This document shows, piece by piece, positions 16,861 through 23,871 of a stretch of 39,694 nucleotides of DNA. The stretch spans positions 1 to 39,694 of the forward strand of contig CANRSQ010000006.1 in the NCBI GenBank assembly GCA_947642475.1, written 5' to 3'. The notes beneath the pieces are model-generated. The model did not search any database, had not been told where the DNA came from, and saw only the letters and a list, made by a program, of their open reading frames with translations. Made by a program: the position numbers and the translations under genes. The stretch's first letter is position 1. The number at the start of each line of letters is the position of its first letter. Source of the DNA: an uncultured Mycoplasmatota bacterium (lineage in GTDB: Bacteria; Bacillota_I; Bacilli_A; RF39; UBA660).

Positions 16861-17421
16861 CTATCCTCTCTTTATTCCAGCAACCATTTCTATTACTGTT
16901 TCTCCTAATAATTTTTCTATTTCTTCATCACTAATTTTTACAGTTTTAGTAGCCACTAATGTGGCTAGCCCATGAGTGAAAATCCAAACTTTTAAATGGA
17001 AATCTTTTTGTTTATCATAATCAAAACCAGTAAATTCCATTCCATACTTTATAACATCATTACCAATATCGTCATTATCAATAAATAAATCTGGTGTAAG
17101 GTCTGTTTTATTCATAAAAATTGTTTTAAAATAATTTGGATAATCTTTAGCAAACTTAATATAAGCAAGACCCATACCTTTATATGATTTTTCTTCTTTA
17201 GAACCTTTAATCATATATTCACGGTATATATTATACATTTCTTTAAAAACTTCATTTTTTAAATCTTCCATATTTTCAAAATTATAAAATATTGGTTGAA
17301 CTGAACAATTTAGTTTGTTTGCAATTCTTCTGGCATTTAAACTATCCATGCTTTCTGTTTTTAATATTTCTAAGGATGTTTTAATAATATCTTCTTTTTG
17401 TACTTTTCTTATTGGTGGCAT
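16861..17421 (-). CDS. TetR family transcriptional repressor
   Basis: This 186-residue protein has the TetR helix-turn-helix in residues 8-55 ('KEDIIKTSLEILKTESMDS', 'LNARRIANKLNCSVQPIFYNF'). A helical ligand-binding domain ends in a TetR_C-like 'HLKVWIFTHGLATLV' segment. It is the first gene of the operon TetR-ATPase-permease-permease. AGGAGG lies 6 bases before the ATG. A 16-bp perfect palindrome next to the promoter is its likely operator, giving autoregulation and export induction by the transported compound. Confidence 0.92.
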   Translation of the reverse strand: MPPIRKVQKEDIIKTSLEILKTESMDSLNARRIANKLNCSVQPIFYNFENMEDLKNEVFKEMYNIYREYMIKGSKEEKSYKGMGLAYIKFAKDYPNYFKTIFMNKTDLTPDLFIDNDDIGNDVIKYGMEFTGFDYDKQKDFHLKVWIFTHGLATLVATKTVKISDEEIEKLLGETVIEMVAGIKRG

Positions 17422-17449
17422 GTCTTCCCTCCTATCATAACTACTGTTA

Positions 17450-17465
17450 TATAACGTACGTTATA
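17450..17465. promoter_or_regulatory. TetR operator (16-bp perfect palindrome)
   Basis: TATAACGTACGTTATA is its own reverse complement. It lies immediately downstream of the minus-strand -10 box, over the predicted transcription start, and 28 bases before the TetR gene. This is the usual place for TetR autorepression. Confidence 0.8.
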
Positions 17466-17474
17466 ATTATATCA
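17466..17474 (-). promoter_or_regulatory. Extended -10 promoter of the TetR-ABC operon
   Basis: The minus strand reads TGA-TATAAT and abuts the palindromic operator. A TTACTT -35-like element belongs to the upstream terminator. Confidence 0.6.
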
Positions 17475-17482
17475 CAGAAATT

Positions 17483-17510
17483 AAAAAAGTAATTACTAAA
17501 ATTACTTTTT
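17483..17510 (-). terminator. Terminator of the PfkB-SIS gene
   Basis: AAAGTAAT pairs with ATTACTTT on the minus strand around a 7-base loop, followed by T residues. It lies just after the stop codon of the fusion gene. Confidence 0.7.
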
Positions 17511-17523
17511 CTAACAAATATCT

Positions 17524-19461
17524 TTATAAATCTCCCTTATAAAAGTATATTTTCATAGCCTCTTCACTATAACTAGGTTTTGAAATGTCTATATTTAATA
17601 ATTTTGAAATATGATAAATAAAATATTGCATCGCAATTAATAAATCATATTCAGCAAGTAATCCATCATATCTACTTTCAATAATAATGTTTTCGCCCTC
17701 AGATAAATATTTTAATAACTTCTCTTCATATAAAGATTCGTTTTTTGTTTTTAAATAAATATTCATTTTGCTGCTTAAATGTTCATAGTTTATAAATCTT
17801 CCATGAGAAAAATTTTTCTTTTCATGTAGTAATACATTGAACACACCAGATTCTATAAATGTACTTTCTAAATCTATAGCAGCAGAAGAAGTAAAATCGC
17901 CATGGAATATATTTATTATATTTCCTCTTTTAAAAATACTCTTTAAATTTCTTTTATCTTCTTTGAATAAGTTATCAAAATATTTTTTCCAATATGTTAT
18001 AGAATTTTTAATAAATTCATCTATATCATTTCGTTTTAACTGTTTAAAATATAAACTTAAAAATAAACTAGCCGGTGCCATAACGCCCTCAAACGATATA
18101 AAACCTCTTTCTTTACCTTTATTTGAAGATGTACGATATGAAATAACATTATCAATATTGGTTTTTTCACATACCTTGTTAATCTCACCTTTAGTAATCA
18201 TAATTTTTTTACTATTTTCAATATTTTCTGTACCTACTAGTAAATCATTAGTAATTCCTGAATAAGAAAACATAAAACATTTATCTACTTTAGAATTGTT
18301 TCGATATTTAATGTTTCTAGGTAAATCAGCATAAGTATTCACACCATATAAGTAATTAATTACTTTAGATGCAAAGTTTGCAGCAGCAAATGATCCGCCA
18401 GTTCCTACAAATACACAATTACTTAATTTTTTAAATGGAATCTTATTTAATTCGTTTTTTGCTTCACTATTTACAGCATTTAATATTCTAGTCTCTAAAT
18501 TATTAACATTAATAGTATATCTTTTAGGAAGTTTTCTTTCGTGTATAACAAAATCTTCACACGTACACATTTGATTATCTTGTTTTACTTTGTATAATTT
18601 ATGTAAATGTCCTCTAGCGCCTATTTGTTTAACTACTTTTTGAGTTAATTTTATAGCCTTATCAAAAGTATTATCAATGTAATTCTCATCAATTATTTGA
18701 TTATTTTGTAAATATTCATAAATAAAAACTGAAAAGAAGGCATCCCCTGCTCCGTTAGCATCAACTTCTTTAGAAACTTTATTTAGTTTTTTATGTACCT
18801 TTTTATCATTAAAAACAAAATCAGCGCCTTCTTTTCCTCTCGTTATTATAATTAATTTAGAGTTAATTAATTTCGAAATATTTTTTATATCAAATAATTT
18901 TAATAGATATTTTTCTACTCTTTCATTTAAATTTACTATTTCAAATGGCCTTTTTAAAATATCTTTTATTTCCTTTTTTGAATATTTTTCCAAATCGTAA
19001 TATTGCCCCAAATCCAGCATAATTTTATTTTCAGTTTTATTTATTATTTCTATATTAACTTTATTTAAATTATCTAATACAAGCATATCCTCTTTTGATA
19101 TATTTTCTAATACATCACTAACAATCATTTTACTTTCATCATACCAATGTTTTTTATTACAAATAGGACAACGTTTTTTAGAAGTGAAACCATTTTTTGT
19201 CATATTGATATGAAAACATCTAGTATTTACATTCTCTAGTTTACAAATACCCGAAGTATCTACATTTAAATCGCTTAAACTTTTTATAGAAGTTTCACCA
19301 GCAATGTCATCACCACAAACACCAATAACAGATGTGTCGGCTCCTTGGCCTGCTAAATTGGCAACTATATTATGTGAAGACATTCCACCATTTACTCCTA
19401 ACAGTTTATTATCTTCATAAACATAATCTAATACTAAATCTCCTATACTTACAACCTTCAT
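17524..19461 (-). CDS. PfkB carbohydrate kinase-SIS domain fusion protein
   Basis: This is a 645-residue two-domain enzyme. Residues 1-300 are a ribokinase/PfkB fold: 'GDLVLDY' (7-13), 'GGMSSHNIVANLAGQG' (25-40), and the anion-hole/catalytic motif DANGAGD with the base Asp240. Residues about 340-640 are a SIS (sugar isomerase) domain with 'FVGTGGSFAAANFASK' near 351-366, as in GlmS and FrlB. Cys98-x2-Cys101, inserted in the kinase domain, and Cys299-x-Cys301 at the domain junction might together bind zinc. Kinase and SIS proteins work in sequence in fructoselysine or amino-sugar use (FrlD/FrlB), so the fusion may phosphorylate and then isomerise or deglycate a sugar conjugate. The AGGAG site is unusually far (16 bases) from the ATG. 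It follows a WYL regulator. Confidence 0.85.
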   Translation of the reverse strand: MKVVSIGDLVLDYVYEDNKLLGVNGGMSSHNIVANLAGQGADTSVIGVCGDDIAGETSIKSLSDLNVDTSGICKLENVNTRCFHINMTKNGFTSKKRCPICNKKHWYDESKMIVSDVLENISKEDMLVLDNLNKVNIEIINKTENKIMLDLGQYYDLEKYSKKEIKDILKRPFEIVNLNERVEKYLLKLFDIKNISKLINSKLIIITRGKEGADFVFNDKKVHKKLNKVSKEVDANGAGDAFFSVFIYEYLQNNQIIDENYIDNTFDKAIKLTQKVVKQIGARGHLHKLYKVKQDNQMCTCEDFVIHERKLPKRYTINVNNLETRILNAVNSEAKNELNKIPFKKLSNCVFVGTGGSFAAANFASKVINYLYGVNTYADLPRNIKYRNNSKVDKCFMFSYSGITNDLLVGTENIENSKKIMITKGEINKVCEKTNIDNVISYRTSSNKGKERGFISFEGVMAPASLFLSLYFKQLKRNDIDEFIKNSITYWKKYFDNLFKEDKRNLKSIFKRGNIINIFHGDFTSSAAIDLESTFIESGVFNVLLHEKKNFSHGRFINYEHLSSKMNIYLKTKNESLYEEKLLKYLSEGENIIIESRYDGLLAEYDLLIAMQYFIYHISKLLNIDISKPSYSEEAMKIYFYKGDL

Positions 19462-19498
19462 AAAATTAATTCATCATCTCCTCATTTTTAACATACCA

Positions 19499-19532
19499 CA
19501 AAAAAAGGAAACATTTGGTACTTATTGTTTCT
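19499..19532 (-). terminator. Terminator of the WYL regulator gene
   Basis: GAAACA pairs with TGTTTC across a 12-base loop and is followed on the minus strand by a run of seven T residues. The stem overlaps the stop codon. Confidence 0.65.
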
Positions 19533-20121
19533 CTTTTATTAATTTTATTCTTTCAATTTCAAAATGTCTTATATCATTTCTAAGTTCACAAAAGGCTGTA
19601 ATATAAACCTTATCACCATACTTAAAAATATGTAATGGATGTATCCATCTTTCTTTTCTTTCCCCATTAATATCTTCATAAACTATTTTAATTCTAGAGT
19701 TATCATTCATATACTTTTCTATTAAAGAAGTTAATTCATTTTTGTCAGATTCATCTAAATCATCAATGTATTTACTTTTTTCTTCTTCTATTTCATAAAT
19801 GTTTTTTACTTTTTCCATTAAAACATTAAACTTATCTAAGTTTTGAAAATCTGTATTTTCCAATTTTGAATAAACGCTTTCTAATAATTGTAAATCATAC
19901 TTATTAAATTTATTATAAAATCCGTTATTTTTAAGTAAAAAATAGCCACCATTGGGTCCCATAAATGTATCAATAAATATGCCTGCGTTTTCTAATTCTT
20001 TTTTATAATATTTTATCATTCGCTCAGTAACGCCTAATTTTTGTGCTAATTCATGGGCGGTATATTTGTTACCTGTATTTAGATAATCAAGCATTAATAT
20101 TACATTAGAAATTTTACTCAT
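19522..20121 (-). CDS. WYL domain transcriptional regulator (HTH_11-WYL)
   Basis: This 199-residue protein starts with a winged helix ('YTAHELAQKLGVTERMIKYY', wing 'GPNGGYFLL'). A helical linker follows, and then a WYL domain ('NSRIKIVYEDINGERKERWI', 'HPLHIFKYGDKVYITAFCEL'). WYL domains sense nucleotides or ligands and control stress and defence genes. The C-terminal WCX extension is short or absent. The ATG at 20121 has GGAGG 10 bases upstream; the TTG start at 20136 would overlap it. It lies directly before the PfkB-SIS gene, separated by a terminator, and may control it. Confidence 0.87.
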   Translation of the reverse strand: MSKISNVILMLDYLNTGNKYTAHELAQKLGVTERMIKYYKKELENAGIFIDTFMGPNGGYFLLKNNGFYNKFNKYDLQLLESVYSKLENTDFQNLDKFNVLMEKVKNIYEIEEEKSKYIDDLDESDKNELTSLIEKYMNDNSRIKIVYEDINGERKERWIHPLHIFKYGDKVYITAFCELRNDIRHFEIERIKLIKEKQ

Positions 20122-20146
20122 ACTACCTGCCTCCAAATCTAATAAT

Positions 20147-20155
20147 AGTATATCA
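20147..20155 (-). promoter_or_regulatory. Extended -10 promoter of the WYL regulator gene
   Basis: The minus strand reads TGA-TATACT about 25 bases before the start codon, with a GTGAAA element 16 bp upstream as a weak -35 box. Confidence 0.45.
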
Positions 20156-20215
20156 CATTTTTAAATACTTTCACGGTTTATAGAATATAAGTCTTTAAGT
20201 AAAATATATTAAGTA

Positions 20216-20241
20216 CAAAAAACAAACTAAACTTAGTTTGC
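20216..20241 (-). terminator. Terminator of the GT2-kinase-Nudix operon
   Basis: CAAACTAA pairs with TTAGTTTG on the minus strand and is followed by six T residues. It closes the four-gene operon that begins at 23770. Confidence 0.8.
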
Positions 20242-20252
20242 ATTATTACTTT

Positions 20253-20747
20253 TTATATATTAGGTTTATCATAAATTATATGTTCTAATTGATTGCTATC
20301 ATCACTTTTGATTTTTTCTTTTAAAATATCAAGTAAAAAATTATAATTATCAATTTCTGAAACTTTTGCCCACTTAAATTTAGATTTACCATCATGTTCT
20401 TCATCTAATGAATCATATTCTTTATCATCAGTATAACCTGTTTCATTTTCATCAATTTGCGTATTATAATAAAAACCAATTTCATGATATTTAGTTCCAT
20501 TAGGAAGGTTTGTAATTGCTTCTAATATATATTTTAAATGTACATCACATTCAATTCCTAATTCTTCTATCAATTCTCTTTTTATAGCACTATTAGTATT
20601 CTCCAAAGTCTCTAATCTTCCTCCTGGTAACATATAAATATCATGTTTTTGTCTTTGTACTAAAACCTTAGTATGGTCTTGGTTAAAAATTATTGCTCCA
20701 ACTCTTACACCAAACCTAGTTGTATCATCTTTTATTGTAATTACCAT
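20253..20747 (-). CDS. Nudix hydrolase
   Basis: This 164-residue protein carries a complete Nudix box: Gly43-x5-Glu49-x7-Arg57-Glu58-x2-Glu61-Glu62-x-Gly64-Ile65. It would hydrolyse a nucleoside diphosphate linked to another moiety, with metal bound by the box glutamates. The preceding 'YMLPGGRLE' is typical. GGAGG lies 6 bases before the ATG. It is the last gene of an operon with a glycosyltransferase, a HipA-like kinase and a P-loop kinase, which hints at a nucleotide-sugar or modified-nucleotide substrate. That hint is only inference. Confidence 0.92.
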   Translation of the reverse strand: MVITIKDDTTRFGVRVGAIIFNQDHTKVLVQRQKHDIYMLPGGRLETLENTNSAIKRELIEELGIECDVHLKYILEAITNLPNGTKYHEIGFYYNTQIDENETGYTDDKEYDSLDEEHDGKSKFKWAKVSEIDNYNFLLDILKEKIKSDDSNQLEHIIYDKPNI

Positions 20748-20786
20748 ATTGTCCCTCCATTCTATATACCATTATATCATGTTTTC

Positions 20787-21374
20787 CTATTTTCTATAAA
20801 TAGAATTACATTTTTCTCTCTTATTTAATCCTGCAATTTCTATTATTTGGTTCGTAACCTCCTCTAATGTCATATTAGAAACATCAATTTTTTTCGTATC
20901 TAAATCTGAAAAATCAGGAATTTTTTTTACTGCTCCATTAAATATTTCTTTTATACAACCTTTACAATACTCATCATCCGATAATTCTTTAGATACTTTT
21001 TCAATTCTTTCCACTAATCTACTATAAATTACATCAGTATCACACATTAAAGTAATGTTATAAAATTCAAATTGATGTCCCTGTTCTTTCAAATAATCAA
21101 TAATTTTATCAATAACACTCTTTTGATGTAAAATCCATGAAAATATAATATTTTCAAAGTTTTCATTATGTAAATGATTATTAAGCACATAACAAATATT
21201 ATCAACAGTTCTTTCCATCGTTTCATCATCAAAATGCCAATCAGATCCCTGTTCAAAGCACCAATCTCCATCTAACATCACACTAGAATTTAATTCATTT
21301 AAAAGTTTTCTTGCAGTTGTAGTCTTTCCTGAACAAGTTGTGCCACCTATAAAAATCAGTTTCTTTGTTTTCAT
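20787..21374 (-). CDS. P-loop kinase-like NTPase (AAA_33/shikimate-kinase fold)
   Basis: This is a 195-residue NTPase with Walker A Gly11-TTCS-Gly16-Lys17-Thr18 and a 'LDGDWCF' motif near residue 35 that matches the DxD-type substrate site of small-molecule kinases. A likely lid region contains 'VERIEKVSKELSDDEYCKGC'. The CKGC cysteines could bind metal. Proteins of this kind phosphorylate nucleosides, shikimate-like compounds or antibiotics. It begins 13 bases after the HipA-like gene and ends 39 bases before the Nudix gene, so all are one transcription unit. The substrate is unknown. Confidence 0.85.
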   Translation of the reverse strand: MKTKKLIFIGGTTCSGKTTTARKLLNELNSSVMLDGDWCFEQGSDWHFDDETMERTVDNICYVLNNHLHNENFENIIFSWILHQKSVIDKIIDYLKEQGHQFEFYNITLMCDTDVIYSRLVERIEKVSKELSDDEYCKGCIKEIFNGAVKKIPDFSDLDTKKIDVSNMTLEEVTNQIIEIAGLNKREKCNSIYRK

Positions 21375-21387
21375 ATTAAAGTCCCTT

Positions 21388-22773
21388 CTATATATTCATA
21401 ATATGTCTTTTTACTAATGTATGATTATCCTTTTTATTAACTCTTGAATAGAAATTTTCTATAAACTTTTTAAAAGCATATAATATTTCTTTTTTGTAAT
21501 TATCAGATAAAGTAAAATCATGATCTTTCTCTATCTCGTTAAAAATATTTTGAATACTATCTTCAGTAATAAATTGCATATAATAATCTATAATTTCATC
21601 ATTGTTTCCTTCGTAGTACAAATTTAATAATGCTGTAACCTTATCTTCTTGATAATTTTGACCGTAAGTTTGTAACAACAAAGTATGATTATTGAATAAA
21701 TTTTCTTCGCTTTGTTCTTCACTAGGTATTTGATTAAATCTTGGTTTATCAAAATGTAGCATATTACCATTATCAAAAGCCATTAATCTTATGTTTCTAT
21801 TTTGTTCATTTACAATTATTCCCCAATTATATGGGTTTCTATCAGGCTGTAATGTCATCAAGTCATAGATATATAATGTATTTATTTCTGACAATATATT
21901 TTCATTATAATTATACCCATTTTTTAAACAGAATTCTTTTATAGAAGATACCGTATCTTCTATATTACATCTTCTTACTAATTCCAATTTGTCTATATTT
22001 TCATCTGCACACGCTAATTGTGCAGATGAAATAAATTTTTCATCCTTATTTATAAAATTATAAGTTATTACTCCTTTATTTCCTTTATAAGTTGCTAAAT
22101 CATAATAACAAAATGGAAGTCCAAATTTTTGCATCAAATACATATTGAAAATTTCTGTATAACTTTCAAAACTACTTGGAGTTTCAGTTTTAAACATAAT
22201 ATATTCATTAAGCCAAAATTTATTTCTTGATCCTCCAATTTCTGGTCTTATTTTATCTAATTCAACATAATCATCAATAGATAGAAAACCGTTATTTCTA
22301 TTAGCACACTTTGTTAAATACTTAAATATAATAGGAAAGTTCTCTTCATATTCCTGCGGATCATCTGTCATGTGAAAAACATTGTCATAACTAACTTGCT
22401 GATCGTATATATGTTCATCTTGTGGTATTACTAAATGTCTATATTTTCGTCTTATACCAACTTTTAAATCTAAAACGTTTTGATACATATATTTTCCTTT
22501 TTGTGGTAAATATATTTTTTTATCATCTGGCAATTCAAGTTGCATAATATAAATATAATTATCTTTATATTTATCAACTAGACCATTGATTTTATATTCT
22601 GCTTTCCAAAGTTCTTCTTCTGAAAACGGATACAATTTTTTAATAAAATCAACATAATCTTCTCCTAAATCAACTTTCCAAAGATGATTAATTTTTGCTT
22701 GTTGTTGTATATCGTTAATTGCATTTTCAGCACTTTCACCTATAGAGTTCCACAAAACACCAAATAGCCTCAT
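21388..22773 (-). CDS. HipA-like kinase with an unrecognised N-terminal domain
   Basis: This is a 461-residue protein. The C-terminal part (about 190-461) resembles the HipA/PI3K-like kinase fold. The loop Asp311-Arg312-Asn313-Pro-Tyr-Asn316-Trp-Gly318 corresponds to the DRHxxN(W/F)G catalytic loop, and Phe333-Asp334-Asn335-Gly336 to the metal-binding motif. The usual histidine after Asp-Arg is replaced by asparagine. The first 180 residues ('MRLFGVLWNSIGESAENAIN', 'NVFHMTDDPQEYEENF') match no family I can name. GGGGG within the final codons of the glycosyltransferase gene serves as its ribosome binding site, and the genes are 4 bases apart, so synthesis is coupled. Kinase assignment is moderately sure; the target is unknown. 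Confidence 0.65.
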   Translation of the reverse strand: MRLFGVLWNSIGESAENAINDIQQQAKINHLWKVDLGEDYVDFIKKLYPFSEEELWKAEYKINGLVDKYKDNYIYIMQLELPDDKKIYLPQKGKYMYQNVLDLKVGIRRKYRHLVIPQDEHIYDQQVSYDNVFHMTDDPQEYEENFPIIFKYLTKCANRNNGFLSIDDYVELDKIRPEIGGSRNKFWLNEYIMFKTETPSSFESYTEIFNMYLMQKFGLPFCYYDLATYKGNKGVITYNFINKDEKFISSAQLACADENIDKLELVRRCNIEDTVSSIKEFCLKNGYNYNENILSEINTLYIYDLMTLQPDRNPYNWGIIVNEQNRNIRLMAFDNGNMLHFDKPRFNQIPSEEQSEENLFNNHTLLLQTYGQNYQEDKVTALLNLYYEGNNDEIIDYYMQFITEDSIQNIFNEIEKDHDFTLSDNYKKEILYAFKKFIENFYSRVNKKDNHTLVKRHIMNI

Positions 22774-22777
22774 TTTT

Positions 22778-23770
22778 TTACCCCCAATTTTTTTTTAATA
22801 TTTTATCAATTTGTGTAACAACATTTTGAATATCTATTCCTTCTTCAATAGAAATAAAATATTTATCCATATTTTTTACTGACTTTGCCTTATCAAGCAT
22901 TTGCTTTACATCATCTAAATATTCAAGTTCAAACTTTTCTTTTGCTAAAGTATCCAAGCATATCAATAAATTATGTAAAAGTGCTGCATTGTAATGATTT
23001 ATTGCTTCGTTAGTTAAAACTGGATACATATTTTTTATATCATATAATATCTTATCTGCATAGTGTATTAACAACATACTGTCTTTTCCAAAATGAGTAT
23101 GAACTAATGAATTCGGATTATTAAAGAAATGATTATAATTAGATCTTATATCGTGACAAAATACATTACTTTTTATTAATGAGTCCCATAAGGAAATGAA
23201 ATCTTCATTAATATTAGTTGCAGGAAACGTTAGATCTTTTATTAAATCTAGTTTATATAATTTTCCCCAAACTGCATTTGAAAGTTCAAAAGATAAGTAT
23301 CTCTTTAACATTTCTTCTTTATTTAAAACAACTATTTCTTCACCTACTGAATAAGGAACTATACTGCCATTTTCAAAAATAACTTTAATCCCACCTTCAA
23401 CAACACTTGCGTCATATTTAATCGCTGTTTCATATAAGTTCTTCAAAAAATTCTTGTCCAAACTATCATCACTATCAACAAATGTAACGAATTTTCCAGT
23501 CGCCTTAGATAAGCCAGCATTTCTAGCCTCTCCTACTCCACGATTTTTTTGATTTATCAATAAAATTCTATTATCGGTTTGTTGGTATTGTTTACAAATA
23601 TCAATACTATTATCGGTTGAACCATCATTAATAAGTATTATTTCCAATTTTTTGTATGTCTGATTAATAACCGAATTTAAAGTATTTGCCAAAGTATCTT
23701 CTGAATTATATATTGGAATAATAACCGATATGTATTCGTTATCTAAATTATTATTTATATTTTTTTCCAT
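22778..23770 (-). CDS. Family 2 glycosyltransferase
   Basis: This is a 330-residue enzyme with a GT-A fold in its first 200 residues: 'VIIPIYNSEDTLANTLNSV', 'LINDGSTDNS' and the metal-binding DSDD (99-102). It transfers a sugar from a nucleotide-sugar donor. The C-terminal 130 residues are helical without membrane segments, so it is probably cytoplasmic or peripheral. AGGGGG lies 6 bases before the ATG. It leads the operon continuing with the HipA-like kinase, P-loop kinase and Nudix genes. There are no wzx/wzy or other capsule genes next to it, which argues against an ordinary capsule locus. Confidence 0.92.
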   Translation of the reverse strand: MEKNINNNLDNEYISVIIPIYNSEDTLANTLNSVINQTYKKLEIILINDGSTDNSIDICKQYQQTDNRILLINQKNRGVGEARNAGLSKATGKFVTFVDSDDSLDKNFLKNLYETAIKYDASVVEGGIKVIFENGSIVPYSVGEEIVVLNKEEMLKRYLSFELSNAVWGKLYKLDLIKDLTFPATNINEDFISLWDSLIKSNVFCHDIRSNYNHFFNNPNSLVHTHFGKDSMLLIHYADKILYDIKNMYPVLTNEAINHYNAALLHNLLICLDTLAKEKFELEYLDDVKQMLDKAKSVKNMDKYFISIEEGIDIQNVVTQIDKILKKNWG

Positions 23771-23793
23771 TATTTCCCCCTTAATTTTTTATT

Positions 23794-23821
23794 ATTATAT
23801 ATTATAATAATAAAAAGTCAA
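23794..23821 (-). promoter_or_regulatory. Promoter of the GT2-kinase-Nudix operon
   Basis: On the minus strand TTGACT (23816-23821) and TATAAT (23794-23799) are 16 bp apart. The -35 box lies inside the 3' arm of the HelD terminator. The leader would be about 17 bases. Confidence 0.6.
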
Positions 23822-23851
23822 GAAAAACAAGGAATGTTCTCTTGATTTTTA
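23813..23851 (-). terminator. Terminator of the HelD gene
   Basis: ATCAAGA pairs with TCTTGAC on the minus strand around a long loop and is followed by TTTTT. It shares bases with the next operon's -35 box. Confidence 0.6.
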
Positions 23852-23871
23852 AAACAATTCTGAAACTAATT

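Noticed and set aside
21089-21271. Small overlapping minus-strand frame inside the P-loop kinase gene
   Set aside because: It lies in another frame of a well-supported gene, is rich in Ile/Leu by base composition and has no convincing ribosome binding site.
22778-23770. Capsule or exopolysaccharide locus
   Set aside because: Only one glycosyltransferase is present, without flippase, polymerase, chain-length or nucleotide-sugar synthesis genes, so the label is not supported.
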